From Chrysogorgia sp. JL179-B06 (taxonomy: Eukaryota; Cnidaria; Anthozoa; Scleralcyonacea; Chrysogorgiidae): a stretch of DNA of 64,000 nt. The translations under genes and the position numbers were made by a program. The stretch covers positions 427,501 to 491,500 of the forward strand of contig JAYKKM010000073.1 in NCBI GenBank assembly GCA_035772405.1, read 5' to 3'. This document shows, piece by piece, positions 1-11,633 of this stretch. The notes under the pieces were generated by a model, which did not search any database, was not told the DNA's origin, and worked only from the letters and a program-made list of their open reading frames with translations. The stretch's first letter is position 1; each line of letters starts with the position of its first letter.

Positions 1-440
1 GCGCGGGCAGCTCCTGGAAATTGCGCGGGCCTGTGCGGGAAGTTCCCAGGGCACACGCAAAATATGGCGTCGACGACAATCGTCAATCGATTATGGCTTT
101 TCTTTACAATTTTAATAGCAATTTTTGCGTGGCTGTGGGAAATACACACAATTTTTTCATCTTTTTTCTCACATCGTTCAGACGTCCTCTTCCATTTCGG
201 TATCTGAATATTCGGTATCGAGTACGGTAAATTATTAGCATTTAATAGACAATAAGTAACAACTCTTATGTAATTTAATCAAAATAAAACAAAACTTTGA
301 AACGTTGTGCAAAATGTACAGTAGTGGTTAAAACTTGGCCGATGCTAAAAATAACAACCCGAAAGTAACCGTACATCCGAAAGTAGCCGCCCTTAGAGGT
401 CACTAATTTCGAAAGTCGCCGCGGCTACTTTCGAGATTAT
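1..440. other. intergenic, no gene seen
   Basis: No coding signal or recognisable repeat boundary was found. Around 357-436 short pieces reading CGAAAGTA(A/G)CCG occur in both orientations (for example CGAAAGTAGCCGC near 379 and GCGGCTACTTTCG near 420), so this is probably a decayed foldback repeat. Confidence 0.3.
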
Positions 441-600
441 ACGGTATGTTATGTATTTAGACTCGGTAATTCCAAATCTGTTTTCAGAATTGAAATCGGT
501 TAAATATTGACCGAGATAACGTTCAAAATCTACTATTAAACATGCATCTTTTCCGATTTGTGATCAACAATTATATATATGGCGTGCGAGGTCTGGGGAC
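441..600. repeat. interspersed repeat R1, copy 1
   Basis: About 150 bp containing TTTAGACTCGGTAATTC, then a TTAAATATTGACCGAGATAACG block and a GCGAGGTCTGGGGACCAT end. Related copies lie at 24525-24690 (same orientation) and as two inverted copies within 32216-32580. No coding capacity or terminal inverted repeats were seen, so the class is unknown; a SINE- or MITE-like element is possible. Confidence 0.65.
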
Positions 601-1819
601 CATGGATGGGGGGAAATCCCGCAGGGGGGTTAGGATGAAACTCTAGGGGGGTGTTGACCAGTGCATATGCCTTCTTACTTTTCGATGGAGTGGTTCGAAC
701 TGAAGTGTTTTTGTCAGCTGCTTCCTTGGAAGTGACTGAAGTCATTGCTGGGAAGTATCTTGTTTTCCTTTGATACTGACTCAACAGTTATACCCTATTG
801 CATCATAGTTTCCTTGGCGGGCGTCTTGTTTCTTTTATAAAATAACACCATTAAATTAACAATAAAGCCATGAAAATGCAGATTTAAAATAAAGATTTAC
901 CTGTTATAAGAGGCGTTGCTATGTGCGTTGCTAGGAAGCCTTTGTTGAAAACACGTTGGTGGTTTTAGCGATGAAAATGCACTCAACGCTGCAGTTAAAA
1001 CATTCTGTTATGTTAGTAGGAAAAGTTGAACTACATTCTTTGACTTCCTTTTGTGATTTAAACTACTTAAAATTCGTCAAAAACCACAAAATCTACGCGA
1101 GGAATCACGTCAGCTTATGCTTTATTGAGTTATAATGACACGGTTTTTGAGCTCAGTGACCAACCAGACAGCATGTTGTCGCTCATTTACTTCCGGTTAT
1201 TTTGTAATACACTTTAGTTCACTGCCAACCTCGTACCCAGGTTCTGTCTCTGCTCCCGGCGGGGGGTGGGGGGTAGACCTGGATCTAGACTAAGGAAATG
1301 CCTTCTTTCGATATTTTGATTTCCGGTGACGACGTCTCTATGTCAAAAACAACTAAAGTTACCCAATATTTTACATCCGTTGGTCGTGTAACATGTAAGA
1401 TTGCTGTAAATACTAAACCTGAACTAGTTCTTTTCTTTCCATGCTTGGGTTTGTCTAAATAGAAATATTAAGAACCGAATAAATGATAATAGTCTGAGAT
1501 AATTTCTTTAGTCATGACATCAACCATGACGACTCTCTCCATCCATGAGTCTTTAGCTATAATGGCCAACATGCACACCACGACTGACCCAGTTTAAGTA
1601 AATGAATAAAATGATGACATTGTTACTGCACTGTACCTTGAATTGAAGTACTATCATTAAAACTTTCCTGAAAGATAAAGATTAATTGACATTAATTTGG
1701 GACCAGTAGTACATGTATAAGCAAGGTCTTATGGTTGATTTCTCCTGTTACGTAAGTTTTGGCGGGAACATTTCTGAGGTGATTTGAGAGCTAGGCATCA
1801 ATACCAAGCAATAAAATGG
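601..1819. other. intergenic, no gene seen
   Basis: No supported gene. A fragment starting CAACCTCGTACCCAGG near 1227 matches the terminal sequence of the small MITE nested at 11016-11100 and of the copies near 34145 and 34560, so a truncated member of that family is likely. Confidence 0.35.
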
Positions 1820-1827
1820 GCTGAAAC

Positions 1828-2526
1828 CATAGGCGTACGAGACGGGGGGCTGCTGCAGCTCCCCCAGTTGTCCGAAAAAGTAGCTCTATTCGGGCAAAAA
1901 TGGTGTTGTCATTCGGGCAAAAAGGTCCTGTATTAAATTATTCTAATATTTGAATGCAATTTAATGACATTATAACGGATTCTGAACTCATTGAGGGAAA
2001 TCTGGGATTTCATTGTCGTTCATTTAGCAATGGTTAAAAGTGGCATATAGCCAGGCCTTGGTTCGGGCGTTTTCTAAACGTAATCTTGTACATTTGGTTT
2101 TGTGGCTAATTGCTTTTCCTTCCGTCGTGCAACGCATTCTCTATGCATTTCAGGAGAGATATCCACGCGGCCTAAATTTGGAAAATCTGTGTTACTTTAA
2201 CGGTAATTAAATACTTCGAATCCCGCACACTGCCGTGGCTGCAAAAACGAGGAAAGTGCCCTAAAATTGCAGGAAATACACTTTCAGGGAATCAAAAAAT
2301 CAAAAATTTTCTCGGGGGAGCATGCCCCCGGACACCCCTAATGTATATGTTTCCAATGCATGTTCATATACATTAATGAAAAACGTGCATGTGTAATAAT
2401 GCTTCTAAAGGCTAAACCACTATGGCTAAACGATGGCAATTCGTGTTCTTTAGTAATATTGACGTCATCATTTATTCGGGCAAGTTATGCTCAGCCCCCC
2501 TACAAAATTTTGCCCGTACGCCTATG
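1828..2526. mobile_element. non-autonomous hAT-type element, copy 1
   Basis: The element starts CATAGGCGTACG and ends CGTACGCCTATG, giving 12-bp terminal inverted repeats. It is flanked by a perfect 8-bp direct repeat GCTGAAAC (1820-1827 and 2527-2534). Eight-bp target duplications and C-A...T-G ends are typical of the hAT superfamily. The interior has G- and C-runs near each end and no transposase. A second, opposite copy with its own 8-bp duplication lies at 10536-11309, which confirms the boundaries. Confidence 0.85.
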
Positions 2527-2576
2527 GCTGAAACATTATGGCCAGACAACATTAACATGCAGTTCACATTTAGTCA

Positions 2577-2618
2577 CGCTCTGATGAAGTCCTGAGTTTA
2601 CGGGACGAAAGCTCAGCG
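2577..2618 (+). ncRNA. hammerhead-ribozyme-like motif, variant with one-nt insertion
   Basis: Core C-T-G-A-T-G-A at 2581-2587, one extra A at 2588, stem II GTCC(T)/(G)GGAC (2589-2593 with 2602-2606), then GAAA at 2607-2610. Stem III is the palindrome AGCT (2610-2613), followed by C17 at 2614. Stem I pairs CGCT (2577-2580) with AGCG (2615-2618). This is type I hammerhead topology; stem III is too short to close in cis, so a dimer would be needed. The extra nucleotide before stem II departs from the canonical core. It is followed by an ATAAAACC-type tail, as in other repeats here. Confidence 0.6.
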
Positions 2619-2947
2619 AATTGTATCGTTAAATAAAACCATGCCAAGCTTCAATACTTTGATTCAGGCTATTTGTTGCAAGTTGCAAAAACATCGTGTA
2701 ACATCTGCTTTACACATGTAAGAAAAACAAACAAACATATTCTTACCAGCGAAATAACTGAACCAAAGGAGGCTTGAGAAAGTCGATCATCATCCTTGGA
2801 ACAACAAAGATTAAGTTGGATTCATTTAAAGAGCAGAATTTAAAGACCATTTTTTTGAACAGATAATTTTTTTAAATAATAATAATATTTATTCAGGATA
2901 CCCACGTCGTCACCGAAGTATTTTTAATGGGGTCCTGTAATACTTCA

Positions 2948-3180
2948 CAAGATTACATTACATTACATCGCATCACATCGCATCACATTATAATTACATT
3001 ACATTACTTACATCACATCACATTACATTACATTACATCACATCACATCACATTATAATTACATTACATTACTTACATCACATCACATTACATTACATTG
3101 CGCAATTAATACCATGCATACATGTAATATAATAAAACACAATACAATACAATACAATATCGTACAATACAATACAATTG
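2948..3180. repeat. short tandem repeats (ACATT/ACATC)n and (ATACA)n
   Basis: Low-complexity pentamer arrays: ACATTACATCAC-like units over 2948-3118, with a larger internal duplication of about 75 bp, then ATACA units at about 3126-3178. There is no coding signal. Confidence 0.85.
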
Positions 3181-4160
3181 GTTTCATCCCAAAACAACAG
3201 AAAACTAGATACAAAGCGCCGCGCGCTTGTGCACGTGGGACCGTTTGTGTGACATTTGTCAAGGTCGTGGCTAGATGGTACACTCGCAGTTGATGACCGA
3301 CGACCGTGAGCCCTGCTAGGTCTGAGTCATCTTCTGGATGATCCTTTTATGCACCTGTCAATGTTTGGTAAGTTCTAGAGTACAGTATGTCGACGAAAAT
3401 AACTGAATTTTTCACTTCTGCAGACACAAATAGTGTTAGTAACAAGAACGCAGTTACTTCTGATGAATTAGCCTCACTACAACAAGGACAAAAGAAGTCA
3501 AGCCGAACGTTAAAATCAAGCAATGTAGTGAAATGGATCAACAAAGATTTAGCGTACGTGTAAGTCGAAGATGGATGTCTTCCTGCAGAGAGATTTATTG
3601 AGAGTGAGCTAGGGCGATGTATAAATATGTAATATTTTTTTTGATCGATTTTATTAGATATTAATGTAAATACAAAAAATACCCAAATGGAAAGAGCGCG
3701 AATGGGACCTTCTCGTTGAAATTAAAAATACATAAAGTCATAGACCAACTGCTCGGAATTCACGATGTACCAACACACACGCACAGCCCCAACCCCATTC
3801 TTCCGAACTCCACTGAAAGACAAAAATGAATAAAACTGAGTGGAATTCAAAAGAACGAGGTTGAAGCTGCGCACATACAATGATGCTCCATGGAATCTAA
3901 GAAGTTGGTACATTAGAAAGCTACTCTCAGTGACAGGAGCAGTTACGGGATAATGGCCACGTACAAGTCATATCAACGTCAAAAATAGATGTTAGTAATG
4001 ATAAACAAGTATTGAGTAAAAATCTTTTGACTGTTGTAAGACTTGGGTGGTCACGAGCCTAGCCACGAGTCTAGAGCCTAGTCACGAGTTCTGTATATAT
4101 GGTGGTATAATGCTGGGATAAGATTCTGGGTATAATGCTGGGATAAGATTCTGGGTATAT
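3181..4160. other. intergenic, no gene seen
   Basis: No gene. The piece at about 3565-3635 (GAAGATGGATGTCTTCCTGC followed by GGGCGATGTATAAATATGTA) is a diverged copy of the unit that carries the tRNA-like repeat at 13220-13640. A duplicated phrase TAATGCTGGGATAAGATTCT lies at 4108-4155, next to the foldback element that starts at 4163. Confidence 0.35.
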
Positions 4161-4162
4161 TA

Positions 4163-4466
4163 TAGGTAATAATTGGCATTTCACTCGATCAAACTACATG
4201 TTGAAAGGATTTATAGTGAAGGAAAATTTCGAGTGTTGGAATACATACATTTTAAGACCAAACCGAGACCAGTTGCGAAAAATGCAACTTCAAGGCCTTC
4301 CGGCTGGAATTGAACCAGCGACCCTGCGATGCTAGTGCAGTGCTCTGACCACTGAGCTACGGAAGCCGTTGCCGAGAGCCTAGTCACAAGTTCTGTATAT
4401 ATGGTGGTAATGCCGGGATAAGATTTCAACATGTAGTTTGATAAGTGAAATGCCAAATATTACCTA
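4163..4466 (-). mobile_element. tRNA-derived SINE A unit bounded by 43-bp inverted repeats
   Basis: The minus strand carries a tRNA-like head at about 4295-4367: A-box-like TAGCTCAGTGGTCAGAGC, B-box-like GGTTCAATTCC, a CTTCCG/CGGAAG acceptor stem and a loop that would read anticodon AGC (Ala). The body runs to about 4207. Unusually, the unit is bounded by a near-perfect inverted repeat: 4163-4206 pairs with 4424-4466 with few mismatches. Related SINE units occur as head-to-tail pairs at 15780-16217 and 23664-24145, where this sequence forms the junction between units. The inverted arms here may therefore come from an inverted neighbouring copy. Confidence 0.7.
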
Positions 4467-5179
4467 TATATATATATATATATATATACTGTATTAAAAT
4501 AATTGACAAAACAAATGTAAATGATCCGACAATATTGGAGGGATTCTGGGCATACAAGCAGACCTCTCAAGTCTCCCGGCTTCACTGGGAGACCCCCGGT
4601 TTTCAGCAAGATCCCCCGGTCTCCCGGTCAGCCATAGAATTCTCCCGGCAAACAAACTGACAACCCAATATGATGATACAAAGTACTTTATGAAATTTTT
4701 TGTGACACCAGAGAGATCATCAGTCTCGTTCCCAGACCCAAAACGCATAGGGTTGCAAAAGGTCACCATATTTGGCAATCTCGTTCCCTGATCTTTGTAA
4801 ATCAAAATGGCGGAAAAGAAAACAATGTTGATTAATGTTAAAAACATTACTAAAGACGACCTTGTAAGCACAAGATAAAACATTTATTAAATTACCATGG
4901 CCTAACTTTCATTAATTCATTTATGCATTATCGTGTGAATCTCCAGGTTTTTTCTGAAATGTCCAGTTTTTTGGGCTCAATTTTAAAAAATCCCCAGGTT
5001 TTTAGTCCCTTTAGGTTGAGAGGTCTGTACAAGTTAGATTCATTTATACCTCGGGGACTTAATATTAGGGATTTTTTGTAAAATAGGTGCATTTTTAATA
5101 AGATGGTAGAGTATACATGTATATTAGCGCTTCAAGAATCTGTGTGTACTCATATCTTGACAAAGGGGTTTACTGTATT

Positions 5180-5213
<34 letters not shown>

Positions 5214-7990
5214 ATATATATATATATATTTGTTTACTGTACACAATTTTCATATAACTTTATATATATATATATTTGTTTACTGTACACAATTTTCTGC
5301 AACTGCAAGACAATTTCTAATTCAATTTACAAAACAAAATAAGACAAGCAGTAAGCCAAAACTATCCACTCACCTCCATCTCAAAGCTGTGTCAAATATT
5401 TCTCCTATATTCCTTCTACTGAAATGAAAGCTTTATGCCATATATTCTACATTTGTCGAACTAAACGGCACCCATGTCCAGCCAAGTTTCACACAGTTCA
5501 GTGGTGGAGGCAAACTAGAAAAAGAACTGTGTGAAAAACGGTGGAGTTTGACCGTAAACAATGTTTTCAGCATGTAACTAGGACGCCATTTATGAAATAC
5601 GCTCCCGCCATCAATGTCAGCGGTTACAGTCACACAGGTGTAAGTACTTCATCTTATAAGATCAGACATAGTTTGACGCGCTGTTATTATGTCCCAAGGC
5701 GAGTTAGGGGGAGGGGTAGTATGTAGCAGGTGTGTGCAGTAAGGTGAAGTAGTGAAGTAGTAAGGTGCAGTAGACTGCAGTAGTGTGCAGTAGACTGCAT
5801 AGTATCCATTCAAAGCATTACGGTACTACATTGCAGATCACAAAATTTCTACCTTTGCTTTTGCTGTGTTTTTCATGAACAAATTTTTCTTGTTCCTTGT
5901 TAAAATCACCCAGTATATCCTACAGTTAAAATGTCAGATCAGGAATTCATTACACAAGAGGTCTGGGCACGAGACACAGAACCGTGCTGCCTACGGCAGC
6001 AATAAGGCATTATCGTAAGAGTTAGGGTCAGTAGCGGATCATCTATGGGCAAAGGGGGCATTTGCCCCCGGCCCCAGATTTTAACCGGCCCAAAAAATAT
6101 GAGTGAATAAAAAAATTATTCACTTTTTTACAAACGAATGGTGAATACTTCAGTATATAAATGAATACTCTTAATTATCATGCAGTGCAAAGTATATTGA
6201 ATATGATATTTATATGAAACGTCAGCCGATGTTTGTTTCTTTTGCCACGCAATAACTACGTAAAGTGTTCGATAGCTTATTGTCACCAGGCGGTATGTCG
6301 ACTCCAAAAATGATCTAATGTCATAGCGAGATGACCAAATGGAAATTAATGAAAACTCGTTCTGCTGACTTTTGAAATATGACAGTACGACTGTTTCGTG
6401 CAGGGGCGGATCACGGGGGAGGGGCACTTTGGGTAAGTGCCAGCGGGCCCCCGCTGCTTTTTTGTGCCTTGCGTTTGTTTATATATAATTGAGGGACCCC
6501 ACGTTTTCTGGCTTCTGGGGGACCGACACATGTATTGACAGGGGTGGATACAGGATTTTTCAACGGGGGTGACTTCACCACATTCTCTATATAGTTACGG
6601 AATGAGGCATTTTGACGAGCCTTGCACGCTTACAGTCAGCGCCGGATTTAGGGCAGGGTGGACTGGGCGGTCGTCCAGGGGCCTCCACAAAATAATGTTT
6701 GGTGGGGGGTCCACAGACCATGGCACTGGTTTCGTGTCCATCGAAGGAAGATGTGGTTGTGTATTGACTGAAGCAGAGATCATCGAAGCGTTTGTGAATA
6801 TATAATTTACACGGCCTTGTCAATGAAAATTAATTGCCGAGAAATGAACACCTCGTAAATTTTGATGATTTTGTAATATTTTGAAATTTATTGTTGAATA
6901 AAAGGCATTGTGTTTTTCTTGTTAGTTTTGCCATTTATTGGTGGATTGTTATTTAGTGAGATTTAGTTGTTTACAAAAACGAATCCCTTGGGTCTCGACG
7001 AACTAATCATGAGTCCCGACGAGTCCCAAGGGCGAAGCCCGCAGGACTTCCACAAATAGCTTCGGTATCATGCCATCTGCGCTCAAAAATAGATACGTTC
7101 TGTGTGGTCGATAGTCCCCCGTTGTTCTTTTTGAATCCTTCTTATTTTGCTCACGAAAACGTTGTTGTAGTTTGAAACAGAAGAAATGTGTTTCTATGTT
7201 TGGTGGTGTAAAATAGTTAGTTATAGAATTGAGTTCGGTTCAACTCGGTATTGATACATTTCAAACCAAAGTATTGCTTGGTTTTTGGCACAGGGGCGAC
7301 TTGAATTTAATATTCGACTTTAATTTAATATTCGGATTGAATATTCGGTATCGTGTTTATTAGAAACTAGAAGGAAATACTGTTTTAACGTATGTCTTAA
7401 CTTTACGAAATGATTCAGTGAGATGAAGTATTGCCAAATCTTGTTTTTACCGAAGTCGAAGTATGTAATTGTTCTCGTAATTGTTTAACAGGAAATTAAG
7501 TTAATGTTTGATAATTGATTTGCATACGCATGCAAGACAACAAAATACTTGTGCTAACAGAGACGAAGTCTACGTTCATATCGTTTTTATTGTGAAGGAA
7601 TTATCTCCCATGTCAGACCACATACCATCCAAAAACTCTCTCTTCAACATATTGAAACTGAGATGCATACGGTCTATGACGATATTTTTGATTGGATCAA
7701 AGCGATAAAGTTTATACAACATAAACAAGATGCTTAAGCCATGCAGAAACACCTATCTCACGCTGAATAGCCACTCTTTCTGCACGGCAGCGAACAGCAT
7801 GCATGTACTGTACTCTACTGTTTCTTGAGGATGCATTGTTCCTGTATCTTATCATTGTTCCTCCTCTCCATAATAATAATGCCTTCTTTCTGGAATATAG
7901 GTGCCAACTTGTGGTGACCTTCTCAATCCAACTCTGCCTCCTATAAATCAATGAGAAACAAAAATCTGAATTTTTGTTTTTTACTTTTAA
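4467..7990. other. intergenic, low-complexity and unassigned sequence
   Basis: No supported gene. (TA)n tracts lie at 4463-4490 and 5178-5230, with a duplicated TTTGTTTACTGTACACAATTTTC segment at about 5229 and 5275. AGTAGTGTGCAGTAGACTGC-like short repeats lie at 5740-5805. Fragments with G-rich GCGGATCA ends near 6036 and 6406 resemble decayed DNA-transposon termini. The short open frames have no recognisable family. Confidence 0.35.
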
Positions 7991-7995
7991 ACATT

Positions 7996-8077
7996 TTAAT
8001 TGTACATATCAAATAATTGCATTTCCATTGTACATATCAAATAATTGCATTTCCATTGTACATATCAAATAATAGCA
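7996..8077. repeat. 28-bp tandem repeat, three copies
   Basis: Three nearly identical units of TTGTACATATCAAATAAT followed by TGCATTTCCA. No function is apparent. Confidence 0.85.
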
Positions 8078-8385
8078 AGAGTTAAAACAAAAAAATATTA
8101 CAATGTGGCAAGTTTATAACAGGCTCTATACCCAACAAGATAAACTGCCAAAATAATAAATTAAATCATTAAAATTAGTTTTACATTCAGTTAAAAACAT
8201 CTGTGAACTGATGATTTTGCAGGTAAGGAGACATGTTTGTGACATTTTGTACAAATTGATTTCCAAGTATAAACATCGTCTACATTAAAGTAATTAATAA
8301 AGGTATTAATCAAGTAATTATTAGTGTTTGAACAATTTGGGATACCAGATATCTTCGTTATAGCTACTTCCTCAAGAACACTCAA

Positions 8386-8390
8386 CAACC

Positions 8391-8432
<42 letters not shown>

Positions 8433-8453
8433 TTACAGCAACAACAACAACTT
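8386..8453. repeat. (CAA)n microsatellite
   Basis: A run of CAA triplets with one interruption, just upstream of the retrotransposon remnant that starts near 8500. Confidence 0.9.
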
Positions 8454-8499
8454 TTATTTACCCAAAAATTAACATGAATGATTTACAAAATATATAAAG

Positions 8500-8988
8500 C
8501 ACGTCCTACGAGTTATGACGTACGCGTTCTTGAATACGCATGCGTCGCTTGGCATACGAGTCTCCCAAACTATATCTTTCCGTTAAGATTGAACTTGTCC
8601 AGAAGCGTGCCCTACGTATATTATATCCAGGAACACACACCAGTAGCCGATTGCACCACTGACCTGCTGCCTCCGACCCGTGTAGCTGATCATGGGCGTG
8701 CCCTGCGCGATAAGGACTGTGTTTCTCTTCCAAAGTGTCGGACTGATCGATATAAACGTAGTTTTATCCCCGTCATGTCTTATGACGCAATGTCCAGGCG
8801 ACAGTTTTACCTTGTATATATATTAATAACTTTTGTAAACGCCGATATATTGTATAATTTTTATATCATGTTATATTCTTGTACATAGTCCTTTATTAGT
8901 TGCTAGTCGTTGTATAATGTACACATATCATAATTCATTTCATTTTGTAAATGCGAAGATATGTTAATAAACCTTGATTATTATTATT
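8500..8988 (+). pseudogene. non-LTR retrotransposon 3' end, degraded reverse transcriptase
   Basis: The frame opens with VRVLEYACVAWHTSLPNY, the conserved phrase after the thumb of CR1/jockey-type reverse transcriptases (usually VLEYA..VW...L). After a disrupted stretch it ends with a CRTDRYKRSFIP-like segment typical of the extreme C-terminus. The sequence between is scrambled, so the copy is dead. It ends in an ATTATT tail (8970-8988), consistent with the short-repeat 3' ends of this retroelement type. It is truncated at the 5' side, with no endonuclease or catalytic YADD box. Confidence 0.75.
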
Positions 8989-9730
8989 ACTAGAAGTTAC
9001 TATCGGCAAGGAAAGTGCTGCCTCAAAATTCAAGGCAGTTGTGATATTGTGCCAAATTGCTGACAAATAAGTGACGGGCTTATTGAAGTCAACAGATGTA
9101 AGTCAACAGAATCAGATGTAAGTTGAACAGTTAATATTGAAGTTCAACAGATGTAAGTTCAACAGTTGCATAAAAATGCAGTTGAACATAAAGATAAAAT
9201 AGTTGTATATACATTCTGAATCAAATGTTCGGATAGAACTCGCCAACGGCCTGCATGCAAACAAAATAAAATCTCTTTAGCTCGTTCGTCAATCGTCATA
9301 TAACGTGTTCTGCTTTAGTGCTGAACTTCTGGCAGTTGTTAGTTTATCGACTGCTAATAATGTCAACTTTTTGTGTTCATATTTAACTGAATTTTTTTAT
9401 GCAAGCCTTGTACAGATAACTAAGTTTCCGCATCCGGCGATTATACGAACATCTACGAGTTACGTCATAAAACGTCATAAATCTGTGGACATCCATGAAA
9501 AATCGAGCGTGATTTTAATGTAGATCGACTATACATAGTTCCGCGAAGAGGTCTGGGTACGAGACACAGCAACCCAAGTCACGATCAGTGTGCTGCCTAC
9601 GTTTACAACTAGAAGTTACTATCGCAAGGGAAGTGCTGCCTTGAAATCCAAGGCAGTCGTGATATTGTGCAAAATTGCAAAAATAAGTGGTGGGCTTATT
9701 GAAGTCAAAGTGGTAGCGGAGGTAATATAG
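8989..9730. repeat. interspersed repeat R2, two direct copies
   Basis: CTAGAAGTTACTATCG followed by AAGTGCTGCCT and GGCAGT(C/T)GTGATATTGTG occurs at about 8990-9100 and again at 9608-9715. A third, inverted piece lies at 19370-19450. Between them (9080-9190) short units of AGATGTAAGTTCAACAG are repeated. No coding signal was seen. Confidence 0.6.
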
Positions 9731-10535
9731 CCTTGTACCCATGCGGTTATGGTTTAGATAAGACCAGAGCAGCTTGCTGGACCAAAGGTACTCTGGGGTA
9801 TGTTATACATCTATCTCTGCTAAGACATTCATTACACAGCCATGGGCAGATGTCAAGCATGTGCGGGGGGTCCTGGCACATTTACAGATGCCTCAAATCT
9901 GCCCCCAACCTTGTTGACAACCCTTGTGTGTAACCGTTCTCAACATTCATTCACAATCTAGTACTTCAATCATGAACATGTATAATATTAAACAGATGTA
10001 ACTTGAACAGGCTACTGTGGAAGCCTCGGAGTCTCGCAAGATGTTCGGAGAATTGTATTGCGTACTACAACAGACGATTAATTATCTGTTTATCTAATGT
10101 CTAAGTAAGTATAGCTAGTATTAGAGGTCTCACAAAAAGGGTAGGGGTTGAATTAAAAAGGGCAGGGGTTGCAACTCCCCCAACCCCCCTTAGTTTCGCC
10201 CCTGATTATAACAAACAGTTCTTGTAAGAACTATAGTTTCGACGTATATTAAAGCTCTGTTCACATTTATTACTACGACAAAATCGTTGTTCTAATATAT
10301 TTATATTTTATTTCATATATAATAAATAAAATGTTATTTTCCAACTACAGTAAGTTATACATCATGTACCCGTAAGAAACACGACAGACCTTTTAAGACC
10401 TTGCAAAAGTCTAGCATAGGTCTAAAAAGTTGTCTTCAAAAGGTCTAAAAAATGTTATGCACCACCTACGGTAAAAGTCTCGATAAGGTTTCCCAGGTGA
10501 GCTTAATTTGACATGAGTTCGAGAGACCTTTCAAG
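9731..10535. other. intergenic, no gene seen
   Basis: No gene was recognised. From about 10385 the sequence is a fuzzy repeat of AAGGTCT/AAAGTCT-like words that resumes at 11310-11440. The hAT element at 10536-11309 interrupts it. Confidence 0.35.
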
Positions 10536-11309
10536 CATAGGCGTATACGGGCAAACTTTTGTGTGTGTGTGTGTGGGGGGGGGGGGGCTGAGCATAACTT
10601 GCCCGAATAAATGATGACCTCAATATTACTGAAGAACTCGAATTGCCATCGTTTAGCCTAGCATTATTACACGTTTTTCATTAATGTATATGAACATGCA
10701 TTGGAAACACGTACACTAGGGGGCTCTGGGGGTATGCTCCCCCCAGAATTTTTCATTCCCTGAAAGTGTATTTCCTGCAATTTGAGGGCATTTTTCTTGT
10801 TTTTGCAGCCGCGGCAGTGTGCGGGATTCGAAGTATTTAATTACCGTTAAAGTAACACAGATTTTCCAAATTTAGACCGCGTGGATATCTCTCCTGAAAC
10901 GCGCATAGGGAATGCGTTGCACGACGGCAGAAGAGAAGGAAGGAAAAGCAATTAGCCACAAAACCAAATATACGAGATTACGTTTAGACAACGGCCGAAC
11001 ATGCCACTTTTAACCCAACCTCGTTCCCAGGGTCTCATCTCTGCTCCCCGCCCGCCCCCCACGGGCGGCGAGCGGAGATGAGACCCTGGGAACGAGGTTG
11101 CTTTTAACCATTGCTAAACGATGAACAACAATGAAATCCCATATTTCCCTCAATGAGAATCCGTTATAATGTCATTAAGTTGCATTCAAATATTAGAATA
11201 ATTTAATACAGGACCCTTTTTGCCCGAATGACAAGACCATTTTTGCCCGAATAGAGCTAATTTTCGGACAACTGGGGGAGCTGCAGCCCCCCCGTCTCGT
11301 ACGCCTATG
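10536..11309. mobile_element. non-autonomous hAT-type element, copy 2
   Basis: Starts CATAGGCGTA and ends TACGCCTATG, with a perfect 8-bp target duplication CTTTCAAG at 10528-10535 and 11310-11317. It is an inverted relative of 1828-2526: the blocks GTTTAGCCTA..., the 3' G/C-rich ends and TGCCCGAATAGAGCTA are recognisable in both. It is non-coding, carries a (GT)n plus G-run near its left end, and hosts the nested element at 11016-11100. Confidence 0.87.
11016..11100. mobile_element. 85-bp nested hairpin MITE with 9-bp target duplication
   Basis: Starts CAACCTCGTTCCCAGGG and ends CCCTGGGAACGAGGTTG. The arms continue as GTCTCATCTC/GAGATGAGAC, so almost the whole element is a hairpin. A perfect 9-bp direct repeat CTTTTAACC flanks it (11007-11015 and 11101-11109). 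The older hAT copy at 1828-2526 lacks it at the matching place (around 2036, TGGTTAAAAGTGGC), so the empty site is visible. Nine-bp duplications are usual for Mutator-like elements, which is a tentative class. Confidence 0.85.
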
Positions 11310-11633
11310 CTTTCAAGACCTTTCGCGCGGCATCTGGTTCATAATTGATAATGATCTTAAAAAGGTCTTGAAAGGTCCAGAAACGTCTGAAATAGTCTAG
11401 AAAGGTCTTGAAAGATCTAAAACGCTGGTCTTTACTAATTAAGAACAGTTGACTTCTGAACATTTAACATTTGAATATTTTCAGTAAAATGTTTATTCCA
11501 ACTTTAAATCAAAATACCTGTTACCTAAAACTAAATTCATGAATGCTTTTATGAAATACAGCTGTCTGAATACAAATTAAACAACAAATTTTGCTCCGTT
11601 TTCACAACATTATTCCTACATCATTTACCTAAT

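Noticed and set aside
8191..8433. Minus-strand frame with a poly-leucine start
   Set aside because: Produced by the (CAA)n microsatellite.
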